Positions 46,101 through 57,266 of a stretch of 64,000 bases of DNA are shown here, one piece after another. The position numbers were made by a program, and so were the translations under genes. This stretch comes from Phyllostachys edulis (taxonomy: Eukaryota > Streptophyta > Magnoliopsida > Poales > Poaceae): NCBI GenBank assembly GCA_036346405.1, contig CM070548.1, positions 53,970,279 through 54,034,278 on the forward strand. The letters run 5' to 3'. The notes beneath the pieces were generated by a model that worked only from the letters and a program-made list of their open reading frames with translations, did not search any database and was not told where the DNA came from. Positions within the stretch are counted from its first letter, which is position 1. Each line of letters starts with the position of its first letter.

Positions 46101-46496
46101 TTGCACAGGAGGATGAATCACCCACCACCGAGAAAGGAAAGAGAGATTGTGGTTCGAACAATGACAAGGGAAAAATTGAGTGGCTTACATTTTGCACAAG
46201 ACCAATTGAAGCGCATGGTTGATTTGAGTGAGAGATCACATGCATCTTTCGAAGCATTTTCCAAAAAGAGAAATGAAGACTACGTGTGTAGCATCACGGA
46301 AATCATGGAGTTGGTTTGTGAGTGCAGTGCTTTTAGTGGGAGTAAAGAGCACTACATTGCAACCAAACTTTTCATCAAGAAGGAGAAAAGGGAGATGTGG
46401 CTGACCATTAAAGATAATCCAGGACGGTTTGAATGGCTTAAAAAAAGTACATTGGCAAATATGGAAATTAGAGATATCAATTTATTTGGCTTGTAA
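46101..46496 (+). CDS. PIF/Harbinger accessory protein, Myb/SANT-like C-terminal part
   Basis: The frame encodes up to 131 residues; the likely exon begins after the acceptor TTGCACAG near 46109. The segment 'SITEIMELVCECSAFSGSKE' then 'HYIATKLFIKKEKREMWLTI' and 'RFEWLKK' fits the helical tail of the Myb/SANT-like proteins encoded next to Harbinger transposases. In known PIF and Ping/Pong elements such a partner brings the transposase to the nucleus and the element ends. An N-terminal Myb exon is not seen upstream, so the gene is probably incomplete. It lies 366 bases before the transposase start, on the same strand. Confidence 0.6.
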   Translation: MHRRMNHPPPRKEREIVVRTMTREKLSGLHFAQDQLKRMVDLSERSHASFEAFSKKRNEDYVCSITEIMELVCECSAFSGSKEHYIATKLFIKKEKREMWLTIKDNPGRFEWLKKSTLANMEIRDINLFGL

Positions 46497-46700
46497 GACC
46501 ATCAGTTTATTTCTCTTGTGAGACTATCAGTTTATTTTGCTTTGGAGACTATCATTTTATTTGGCTTGTAAGACTATCAGTTTATCTCGTTTGTGAGACA
46601 ATTAGATTATTTCACTTTGGAGACTATCAATTTATTTGGCTTGTAAGACTACCAGTTTGTCTCGTTTGTGAGACAATCAGTTTATTTCGCATTAGAGTAT
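46485..46700. repeat. Minisatellite between the Harbinger genes, about 30 bp unit
   Basis: About seven degenerate units of the type 'TTATTTGGCTTGTAAGACTA' plus 'TCAGTT' are arranged head to tail, with GAGAC(T/A)AT as a regular core. It is directly after the accessory ORF stop. Confidence 0.8.
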
Positions 46701-46861
46701 GTCTATTTATTTAGCATGTTAAACATTGTTGTGATATAATATTATTTGGCTTGTAAGACATTATGTCCTGTGTTGTACTTTGCATTTGTCTTTTTTTTTA
46801 ATTGTATGCAAAGTATGTAATGTTGTTCTGTTGTCTCATTTTTTCCTTTTGTCATATACAA

Positions 46862-48181
46862 ATGTCGTCAAGTAGCAATGACAGTGGTGACTCGAATGAT
46901 GAACATGCATTTGGCATAAGGATGATGTGTCGAAGACAAGAGGTGATGAGTAATCTAACTATTGTTGTATCTCTTGTGGAGAATTATTCCTCAAACTACC
47001 TAGGGAAGAATGGGACTAGGACTTCACAACTCAGTGGAATGGGTTTTGTGATGGAGACTTTGGCCACTACTGTGGAAAGCCACAACATGTTTCATATGAA
47101 TGCAATAATCTTTCATAGTTTGCATGATCTTTTGGCAAGTAGATACAACTTGATATCAACTAACCATATTAGTTCAAAGGAAGCACTAGCTATGTTCCTA
47201 TACATATGTGGTGGTTGTGAGCCCAATCGAAGAGCGCAAAATCGGTTCAAGTATTCTGGTGAGACAATTTGTAGAAAGTTTGATGAGGTTTTGCTATGTG
47301 TGGTCAGCATGTCTAGAGATTATGTGCAACCCAAGGATCCTAACTTCTCTACTGTTCATAGTAGAATTAGAAATGAACCGATGATGAGGCCACATTTCAA
47401 GGATTGCAATGGAGCTCTCGATGGTACTCACAACCTTGCAATCGTCCGCCCAGAATATCAAGTTAGATACATTGGCAGATTAGGAAATACAACTCAGAAC
47501 GTGATGGAGATAGTTGATTTTGACATGCGCTTCATATATGCATCGATTGGTCAACCAGGGGCTATGCATGATACTATTGTGCTATATCATGCATTGGATG
47601 TAGATAGATATGTTTTTCCATATCCTCCGCATGGTAATTTTCTTTCTTGCCAAGATTTCACAATTTCTCCACTTGTACTACTCATATGACTGTTGCATCT
47701 TATATTACAGGGAAATATTATCTTGTTGATGCCGGTTATCCGAACCTACCAGGGTACTTGGCGCCATACAAGGGCCAAAGGTACCATCTTCATGATTTTT
47801 GAAGAGGTCCTGCACCAAGTGGTGACAAAGAGAAATTCAACCAACTGCACTCAAGTTGTCGTAATGTCATTGAGCAGTCATTTGGTGTATGGAAGATGAA
47901 GTGGAGAATTTTGCTAAAGATGCTGAGCTTTCCCATGCCAAAGCAAAAGATGATTATAGCAGCAACCATGGGACTCCACAACTTCATTCGTGAGCATGCT
48001 ATGCGGACAGGCATTTCTGTAGGTATGATCGAAATCCATATTATGTGCCCATGATACCATCAAGATATGCAAGATATGTTGTATCACAAGATGCATCGGA
48101 TGCGCCAATGTCACAATCATGTGATAGGTCCATGGATAGGTTTCATGATGACCTTACAAGGTCAATTGCTCAATCTGGATG
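46862..48181 (+). pseudogene. PIF/Harbinger (HARBI1-like) DDE transposase, two exons, nearly complete
   Basis: The start ATG at 46862 gives 'MSSSSNDSGDSNDEHAFG'. Exon 1 runs to about 47633, ending 'VFPYPPHG'. An intron with GTAATT donor and TTACAG acceptor separates it from exon 2 at 47711 ('KYYLVDAGYPNLPGYLAPY'). The DDE_4 acidic triad is visible: Asp in 'GALDGTH' (about 47410-47430), Asp in 'GAMHDTIV', and Glu in 'NVIEQSFGVWKMKWRIL' (about 47860-47910). The family cuts and pastes the element into TTA/TAA sites. Exon 2 has one in-frame TGA at 47802 ('LHDF' then 'RGPAPSG'), which a single C-to-T change could produce. A frameshift near 48022 precedes the end 'YVPMIPSRYARYV..SIAQSG' (stop at 48181). 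Confidence 0.9.
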
Positions 48182-48822
48182 ATTGCCAAACCGGTTGATA
48201 CCACATTTTGCGATCTTTTATTAGCAATTATTTATCTTTGAATGCTTTATATATTTTTTGTTGTCGGCTAAATCATTGATTGCTTGTTTGCATGCATTCA
48301 TTATTTTACTCTATTCATTGCTTGTTGAGCTAAAGTCGTTGAATGATGGATAGTTCTTGATTGGGAACTTGGCAGTTCTTGGTTGTTGTTGTTGAATGCT
48401 AAAATCGTTGAATGTTGGACAGTGGACAGTACATCTATTCTTCTCCTATAGTTTCAGCTTGCAATGCTAGAGGTGAATCAACATTGATTGGGAACTTGGC
48501 AGTTCTTGGTAGTGGTTATTGATGCACCACGATTAGATGAGAAATTTATGAGATCGAAGTTGGCAAGAAAATGATAAACGTCCATGTCCATAGATGGCAA
48601 GGGTAGCATGAGCAAATTTTAGAAATTTGTGTACAAATTAAAAGGAGTAAGATACAGATAGAATTGAAGTGTGGCAACCAAGGGTAGCATGGTCTATTTG
48701 CCTACAATCATCTCTTTTATGATTTTTGCACCCAACTTCCTACCAAACGTTTCCCTCAGGCAACTCTAGATTCTTAGAGGAGTAGATCCTTAGAGGAGCA
48801 GGATTTGGGAGCTAAAAAATGA

Positions 48823-48848
48823 GGAGCAGAGCCCTACCAAACAGGGCC
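48823..48848. repeat. Right terminal inverted repeat of the Harbinger element
   Basis: The end CCCTACCAAACAGGGCC is followed by TAA (48849-48851). GGCCCTGTTTGG-type termini with TAA/TTA duplications are typical of rice PIF/Tourist elements. I did not find the matching left terminus. Confidence 0.65.
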
Positions 48849-48851
48849 TAA

Positions 48852-50150
48852 GTTAATCATTAGTGAACTATTGGTATTTGTGTGTGGACAACATGTTTGA
48901 AGCCAACTAAGACCGTGAAGTGAATAAGCTTGCTGAGTTAGGGGCTCATAAGATGCCAAGGACTACATTTTTTAGTTCATTGTGGTGAAATTCATGCATA
49001 TGTAGCTAGATTTTTGTTCTTTTGCCTCTATTTTGTCAGTTTTTAGTTCTTAGTATTCAAATATTAGGTGGATATGATTTTTATTCATATTTTAGTTAGA
49101 AAAGTTTTGTTAATATGAAAACATTTGTTCAATTGTTATATATGCTTGATGATCCTAATGTTGGATATATGCGCAATATTTTAATTTCATATTTTATTAT
49201 GAGGCGATATCACAGATAACTAGAGATGCATAAAGTAATACTAACAGTAGGCAACACATTGTACTTTGAAATATATGCAAGAAAAGGATAATAACAAAGT
49301 TGTTTGGTCACACAAACAACTTACAGCCAAACTTGATGAAAAACAGGAAGCAGTGTAGGCTTGATGCAGTGCAGAACGTAGATGAAGCAACGAAGTGAGC
49401 GGTTGCACAGATGCACTGCCTAGAAACCTTATTTTTTTCCCGTGCAGGTACTCTCCGTGGCAACAGCTTAGAGATTGCCGGTCTCCCTCCTCCTTGGTGC
49501 ATGTCGAGAAGAAAGGCCAGCGAGGTTCGGCAGGTTAACATTCAGCACAATCCAACCAGAGGAAGAAGAAGAAGTAGAGAGGAATGGAGGAATTCAATAT
49601 GTACTGAACCTGGGCGTCTCTAGGTCCTTTTAAGGATGCATGCAATTACTGGCTCCAGTAACAGTTGCCATTAACACAATTAAACTGAGTTATTCTAGGC
49701 ATTTGAAATCGCATTTAAACAGAATTAAGAGAGTTAATTGCATGATTCAACAAAATGAAAGGTTGGATTTTATGTGCCAGGAATACCACTACGAAGTGTC
49801 ACAAGCCAGGAGTCACACGAGTTTCACGCAAAAATCCACTAATACGCACGTGCATGTGTATGTTTAGTCATAGTCCTTCTCATGCCATCCCATATCATGT
49901 GTCACATATTTTAAGTGGTAGCAAGGACTCCATCTTTTATATTGCTCTTCTCCCACTTGCCCATGTAATGTGGTACTAAACAATGCCATGCTTTGGAATT
50001 AGGAATGAATGAGCCTTTAAACAATGGGCCCAATTCCAACACCTAATTAGCCCAATATCCTTGGAATTTGTTTTATCAATTCATATTATCATATTCTCCT
50101 CCAAGATGTGTTGGAACTCTCGCAACCAACATTAGACTTAACACCTATCG
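48852..50150. other. Unassigned AT-rich DNA
   Basis: I see no gene, terminal repeat or LTR border in this stretch. Short open frames (for example 49411-49623) have no recognisable motif. Confidence 0.5.
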
Positions 50151-53100
50151 AGACTCAAATATGCAAATCCGGACCCTCTATGTATAATGCACTAGTCTAG
50201 GATCACGCTAGTGCACACAGTGTCAACATAGATGAATAGCATTCCACACGAGATGAGTATAAGAATAAACGACTAATTTGATTAATTAATAACAGTTGTG
50301 ACCTTATGGTCGAGTTTACACTTATTAAGCCACACAGAGCTGGCACTACATAAAGAGACGGCAGCAGAATGAAAACAACTCTAGTGGGAACCCATCGACT
50401 TGTCACATGCAACCGACTGGGATCAACACCTAGCGATCACCCTCCTCGTAAAAATCTTCCTCGATAGCAGGCGAAGACACCTCCACTTCAGTAGAATAAT
50501 TGCAGCAAGAATGAGTACTCCGAGTACTCAACAAGTTATACCACAGAGTGCAATTATAGATGATGGCTTATTCCAAAGGAAATAACTTCTATGGTTATTT
50601 TGCAAAAAAGTGACACTTGCAATTGAATACAAATATTAGATTGCAAACAAAATTTAAAAGAAATAAACATTAGTCATTCAACCATGATTTTCACAAAGGG
50701 CACAAAGCCTAATCAAATTCTTTCACATAGTCGTATGAGTTTAAGCACACATTTGTCCCTTCCCCAGTGTGTTTTATGAAAATCTAGCCCTCGTATGAAA
50801 TACCCGGGTATGTCCATGATCGCGGACGCGGCTATTCGAAAAGAATTCTTAACACTCTGTAGAGGTTGTACACTTTACCCACAAGATATAGCTAGTGTAG
50901 CTAGCACCAATCATAAAAAACCTTTCCGAAACTTCATTTTGACAATTGATCCTCCCATTGTGCATACTGTCGGCACCAAACCTTCACACAGATGGTTGGC
51001 TCGTCCCACACCGTTGGACCTGGACACGGCGAACCGCTCATAAATGTGAATTGCCACACAGACAGAATCACACCTCCACTCTAGCACACAGCATAACCTA
51101 TCTGCTTGAGCAATCAATGTCAAGAATCCGTAACTTACTAAGTTAGGCTTGTCCCATGCCCGGCATGTGGTCATACAAGTATGGCTTGGCTCAATAGTGC
51201 ACAAAGTTAAGTCTTTAATTGACCAAGGCAAGACTGCCAAAGTAGTTCCAACGGTCACATTCATATTTTCCCAAACACACATAGCTCCACCATATCACAA
51301 TTCTATCCACTTGCCTCGGTCTAAATCTTTTCCCAACGTATTGGTTAAATGTAACACATGCCATCAACTAGTGACAACATACTGCACACAGCTTTCCATA
51401 AAGTATTCCATATTCACTTAGTCAAGTTTACTTTTCCAACTCAAAATAATATCAATAACCCATTGCATGGCTAAGCAGACTATTTGTGTCTAACCAACTC
51501 ACGTTGGTGCTACAATGATACCAACTAATAATTAATGAAGCTAAGGTGACAAAAGATCAAGGTACAACGAGCAAGGTGGATATAATCAAATGGGTGTATA
51601 ACTATAATCCTAAAATATTTAAAGAATTAAATACTTGAAATAACATGAAATACTTTGAATCAAAGTAATTTTGGAAAACTGGGTTCAACATGGTCAAAGG
51701 TACAACTTGCCTTGAAACAAGTCTTGGTACTAGTCTAGAGCTTGATCAACTCCTCCTTCCTTGAAAGTTCCCAAAGTATCAACGTCTACTCGCCAACAAA
51801 AGCGAAAACCCAAATAAATACAAAATAGTTCAACGAATATACTCCAACAATTAAATAAAAATCTCTGGAAGGTAGGGCTTGAATTTAGACGAATTTAAAA
51901 ACTTGAATGGGCCCAATCGGAGTTTGTAAGAGGAAGAACAAGCTCTCAGAAGATTTAAATATAAGAAAAAGAGAAAGAAAATACTATTTTGGATTTTCAT
52001 AATTTTCTTTCTAAAGGAAATTCCAAAAATATGGCATCAGCATGATGTCAACAATGAATTTTTGATTTAAATGAAAATTCAGAAAATAGGGAATAGAGGC
52101 TGACCGGTGGGACCCACGGTCTATGGACTGAGTCCATGGGTTTAGCTCACGGCTCTATGGTTTATGGGTGCATAGAACAGTGGACCTGACATCTGGGGTC
52201 CACATGTTAGAGGCTAGGTCCACCATGGACTAAGTCCACGCTGACCTGGGTTTAGGGTTTGGGTGCGGTTAGTGCCGATGTGGCTAGGATGTTGACGCAG
52301 CATACACGTGGCGGTGACGGGGCAACACGCAAGTGCCCACGTCGACTAAAATCGACGGCTGCCAGGGCTCGACAACGGCGACGTCGAACGATGGCGATCA
52401 ATGGCGAAAGGTGGTCATTGCTGACATGTAGGGACTCCGGCGAAACCATCTTGTGGCTCTGATACTGCGATTGAGGGCGACAAAGGGTTGAACGGTGATG
52501 AGGACGATGGTGGAAGCTCGGGTCAACGGCTAATATGCGGCGAAGGGTTCTAGTGAGGTCTTGGACATGCGCAAAAGAATCACAAGGACAAGGTGATGTA
52601 GCCGGGTCATGCACAAGGACCAATGGTCATCGGCGATGACGGTGAAGCAGAGCGGCGGTGTGGCCTCAACGGTGCTACAGCAATCCTCTAGCTACGAGAA
52701 GGTGTGCACCAGGTAGAACATGACAAGGCAAACCCGGCGGTGTAGTCGAGGACGATAGGGGTCACCAGCAGCGACGGAATCGAAGAAATCCTGAGACGGC
52801 GGCCTTAGGTTTAGATCTCCAAATCTAGCAAAGCAGTGATGATTTGGGGCTTTGGGCTTTGAGGATTTGGCGCAGAGGTCGAGGCGATGGGGTTGACACG
52901 TACGCTAAGGGCTTTTATAGCCTATAGCGGCGGGGCTAAAGAAGTGTCTGAATGCGGCACAGCGATAGAGTACAGGACGTGCATGATGAGGATGACGAAT
53001 AGTGATGCAGCCACAGGCCCACATGTTAGTGACTTTGGCTCAGTGAGTTTGCGTTGGAAACGACTCATGTGCGGTTGACGTGTGGGTCTAGGGACACGGA

Positions 53101-53310
53101 CGAGTAGGAGAGAAAGGGGAATCGACTGGGCTTCGACGATGGATTGGGTCGGGGAATAGGGTTCAGCCCATTTGAATAGATTTTGTATTGTAGAAATACC
53201 AGAAAATCCAAATGGCAAATTAAAAATAGCAAATGAACTCGTAAAAATTCTAGAAAAATCTGGAAAATATTCAAAAGCACAAGTCAAATAAAATAGTTTT
53301 GAATTTAATT
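50150..53310 (-). repeat. Inverted Tekay-type LTR, about 3.2 kb, first ~150 bases missing
   Basis: On the minus strand, from 53310 leftward, the U3 matches the plus-strand LTR at 56166-56290 (AGTTCATTTGCTATTTT and neighbours). A TATA box CTATAAAAGCCC lies at about 52922-52911. Further left, AAGGCAAGTTGTACCTTTGA (about 51708-51689) and TTGTGGGTAAAGTGTAC (about 50884-50868) match the other LTR in the window at 59396 and about 60146. The left limit near 50150 is approximate. It is joined directly to reverse transcriptase at 53311. Confidence 0.7.
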
Positions 53311-53315
53311 GATGC

Positions 53316-55985
53316 CATGGGGAGCACTAGTTTTGTTCGTAAAAAAGAAGGACAGAAGCATGAGGATGTGCATTGATTATCGTGCTCTTAATGAAGTCAC
53401 TATCAAGAACAAGTACCCATTGCCCTAAATTGATGATTTGTTTGACCAAATGAAAGGAGCTGGAGTGTTCTCAAAGAGCGACTTACGATCAGGTTACCAT
53501 CAGTTGAAGATCTATCCGAAGGATATACCGAAGACCGCTTTCTCTATGCAATACAGACATTATGAGTTCTTAGTCATGTTTTTTGGCCTGACTAACGCCC
53601 CTGCATATTTCATGAACATGATGAACAAGGTATTCATGGAATATTTGGACAAGTTTGTAGTGGTGTTTACTGATGATATTTTGGTTTACTCCAAGTCAGA
53701 AGGAGATCATGTGGAACACCTGAGGTTAATCCTAGAGGAACTCGGAGAGCATCAGTTGTATGTTAAGTTCAGCAAGTGTGATTTCTAGAAAAAAAGAAGT
53801 TGATTTCCTTGGTCACGTGATGACAGTCGAGGGAGTAGCAGTTGACCCTGGTAAAGTTAAAGCGGTATTACATTGGGAACAGCCTAAGACCGTTACTCAG
53901 ATTCGCAGTTTCTTAGGAATGGCGGGATATTATCGCCGCTTCATCGAAGGATTCTCAACGATTGTTAAGCCTCTTACGCAATTGTTGAAGAAAGAGAAAA
54001 AGTTCACTTGGACCTCAGCTTGTGAAGAAAATTTTCAAGAATTGAAGAAGTGTTTGACTTCAGCCCCAGTGTTAACTCTGCCAGATATTCGCAAAGATTT
54101 TGATATCTATTGTGATGCTTCACGTCAAGTATTGGGATGCGTCCTAATGCAAGAAGGAAGAGTTGTTGCTTATGCGTCGAGGCAATTAAGACCTCATGAG
54201 GAGAATTATCCTACCCATGACCTGGAGCTAGCTGCCGTAGTCGTTACCTCATCGGTAATCGTTGTGAGATATTCACAAATCACAAAAGTTTGAAGTACAT
54301 TTTCAATCAGTCTAATTTGAACATAAGAAAGAGAAGATGGTTGTAGTTAATAAAGGATTATAATATTGGAATCCACTACCATCCCGGTAAAGCCAATGTC
54401 ATTGCAGATGCGCTAAGTCGCAAGAGTTACTGCAATACTTTGGAAGTAAAAGAAAACTGCCCAGAACTTCATAAGGAATTTCAGAAGCTAAAGCTAGAAG
54501 TGGTATCTGAAGGATTCGTAGCCAGCCTAGAAGTACAGTCTACCTTAGGAAAGCAAATTCGTGTAGCTCAACCAAAGGATCCTGTGATTTTAGACATCAA
54601 GCTCAAAATGGCAGAAGAAAAACTTAAGGACTTCACCAAGGATGATCAGGATATACTGTGGATCAATGGACGTATCTGTGTGCCGGATACCAATGGGTTA
54701 AGATAGCTAATCCTAAAGGAAGCCCATGACTCAAAGTATTCAATTCACCCTGGGAGTACTAAGATGTACCAGGATGTTAAGAACAAATTTTGGTGGCCCA
54801 ATTTGAAGCGAGAAGTCGCAGAGTTCATTGCCTTGTGCGACGTATGTCATAAAGTAAAAGCAGAACATCAGAGGCCAGCAGGTCTATTGTAACCCCTAAA
54901 GATTCCAGAGTGGAAATGGGAAGAGATCAAAATGGATTTCATTACCGGTTTACCCAGGACTCAATCGGGTTATGATTTGATTTGGGTAATAGTTGATCGT
55001 TTGACTAAAGTTGCCCATTTCTTTCCAATTGAAACCACTTACTCAGGAGATCACCTTGCAGAGTTATATATGTCAAGAATTGTCAGTTGGCATGGTGTGC
55101 CTAAGAAGATAGTGTCAGATCGAGGATCTCAGTTCACCTCTCATTTTTGGGAGAGTCTACATGAAGCCTTGGGAACTCATTTGAATTTTAGTACTACTTA
55201 TCATCCTCAGACAGATGGACAGACTGAAAGAGTTAATCAAATATTGGAAGATATGTTGAGAGCCTATGCTCTAGCTAATGCTACCAGTTGGGACAAAAAT
55301 TTTCTGTATGCAGAATTCTCATACAACAACAGTTATCAAGCCAGTCTGCAAATGTCATCATTTGAAGCTTTGTATGGTCATGCATGTAGAACCCCTTTGA
55401 ATTGGTCAGAAATAGCTGAACGTTTAGTATTCGGGCTAAATATTATTCAAGAAGCAGAAGAACAAGTGTCTATGATCAGAGAATAATTAAAAATGGCTCA
55501 ATCGAGGTAGAAAAGTTATGCTGATAACTGTCATCATGACCTCAGCTTTGAACCCGAAGATTTCGTTTATCTTCAAGTTACTCCACTCAGAGGTGTAAAA
55601 AGGTTTCATGCTAAAGGGAAGCTTTCCCAAGGTACGTTGGTCTGTTCAAGATTTTGGATTGCCGTGGAGAAGTAGCTTATCACTTGGAGCTACCACAGTC
55701 GTTAGCAGGAGTACACGACGTCTTTCATGTCTCGTAGTTGAAGAAGTGTCTTCGTGTGCCAGAAGAACAAACCCCATTGGATTCAATTGAGTTGAAAGAA
55801 GATCTCACTTTCAAGGAGTAGCCAATCAAGATTTTGGATGTCACAGAGCGTTGTACTAGAAGCAAGACCGTTCATTTTTGCAAAGTTCATGGAGCAACCA
55901 CTCAGAAGGAGAAGCAACGTGGGAGAATGAAGAAGAGTTGAAAGCCAAGTTTCCTAGCCTTTTCTCTAGCTAGCCTGAATCTTGG
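53316..55985 (+). pseudogene. Tekay-type chromovirus pol (RT, RNase H, integrase, chromodomain-like), decayed
   Basis: Reverse transcriptase starts mid-domain ('MRMCIDYRALNEVTIKNKYP', about 53355). The active-site block is 'FTDDILVYS' (about 53665-53693), with Thr where Ile/Val is usual. RNase H follows ('FDIYCDASRQVLGCVLMQEG', about 54100-54160; 'ADALSRKS' near 54405). Integrase has the zinc finger ('LCDVCHK', about 54833-54854) and the core ('WVIVDRLTKVAHFFPI', 'SDRGSQFTSHFW', 'YHPQTDGQTERVNQ'). The tail 'PIKILDVTERCTRSKTV..CKV' (about 55825-55890) resembles the chromodomain of Tekay/Del elements, which guides insertion to heterochromatin. At least eight in-frame stops, mostly TAG/TAA at Gln or Trp positions, and a frame shift near 54235 show it is dead. 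Gag and protease are missing. Confidence 0.93.
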
Positions 55986-56015
55986 GGTCAAGATTCCTTT
56001 AAGGGGAGAGGTTTG

Positions 56016-56636
56016 TAACATCCCAATTTTTCTGAGTCTTAAAAATCTTTTCATTAGTTAGTAGTTGGAAAATGCACCCTTGAGTTTTATTTGAATTTAT
56101 TTAAAAGCTTAAACAGGGACTTTCAATATCAAAACCATTTAATGTGAATAATGTCAACGTCAACAATTGTCAAAACTATTTTATTTGGATTCTTTGTGCT
56201 TGGATACATTTTCTAGATTTTTCAAGGATTTTTCTGAGTTCATTTGCTATTTTCTATGTGCCATTTGCATTTTCTATATTTTCTAAAAAAAATCTAATTA
56301 AAATGTCAGAACAGTCTTCGAGCCGAATCCTCTTCCACCTAACCCATTCCTATTCCTTCCCGGCCCAGCCCGCTTGGCCTTTTCCTTTGCTCCAGCCTGT
56401 CCGCGTGCACTCGTCCCACTCCTGCTGACTGGTGGACCCACAATGTTGTCTCCTACCTTCGCCCGTCTCCTTTGTGTGAGCGGCATCCAACAACGCCATG
56501 GCCGCCATGTCCGAGTTCCATCCGACAATGGCGTATCCAACTGAAGAATCCTTCGACGATACAATTTCCAAATCCGTTGTAATCCCCGCAACCGATTCTA
56601 CTCCTTATCTCCTTCCAAATTCATTTGAAAATAGGG
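56016..56636 (+). repeat. 3' LTR (partial, U3 part) of the Tekay-type element
   Basis: TAAGGGGAGAGG (56000-56011) is the purine tract. The LTR starts TGTAACATCCCAATTTTT. It matches the inverted LTR at 50150-53310 only in its first third, then switches orientation at about 56637. Confidence 0.8.
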
Positions 56637-57266
56637 AAATAGAGGCTGACCAGTGGGACCAACGGTCTATGGACCAGGTCCATGGGTTTGGCTCAACAAG
56701 TGGGGTCCACATATCAAAGGCAAGGTCCACCATGGACTAAGTCCCCGTTGACCTAGGTTTAGGGTTTGGATGCGGTTAGTGCTAATGTGGCTAGGATGCT
56801 GACGCAACACACACGTGGCACACACATGGCAAAGGATTTGAGCAACATGCAAGCGCCACGTTGATCGAATCGATGATCGCCACTACCGGACGATGGCGGC
56901 AATAACTACGATGATCGACGGTGAAAGGTTGTCTTCACCGACATGCTGGAGCTCTAGTAAAACCATTTAGCGGCTCTGATGCGGCGATAGAGGGCGCCAA
57001 AGGGTTGAACGGTGACGAGGATGATGGTGGAAGCTCGGGTTAATGGCTAATCGACGGCGAAGGGTTCCGGCGAGGTCTTGGACATGCACAAAAGGATCAC
57101 AAGGACAAGGCCATGCGGCTGGGTCATGAGCGAGGACCAATGGTCGACGATGGCGACAGTGAAGAAGAGAGGCGGTGCAGCCTCGACGGTGCTACGGGAA
57201 GGTGCACACCAGGTAGAACGTGACAAGGCGAACCCGGCGGTGTAGTCGATGATGACAGGGGGGCAT
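56637..57266 (-). repeat. Inverted LTR segment joined to the partial 3' LTR
   Basis: From 'AATAGAGGCTGACCAGTGGG' onward this part is parallel to 52094-52765, so it is in minus orientation like the LTR at 50150-53310. Similarity continues through 'AGGGTTTGGATGCGGTTAGT' and 'AAAGGGTTGAACGGTGACGA' to 'GGCGGTGTAGTCGA'. It is cut at 57267 by the next retroelement. Confidence 0.8.
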
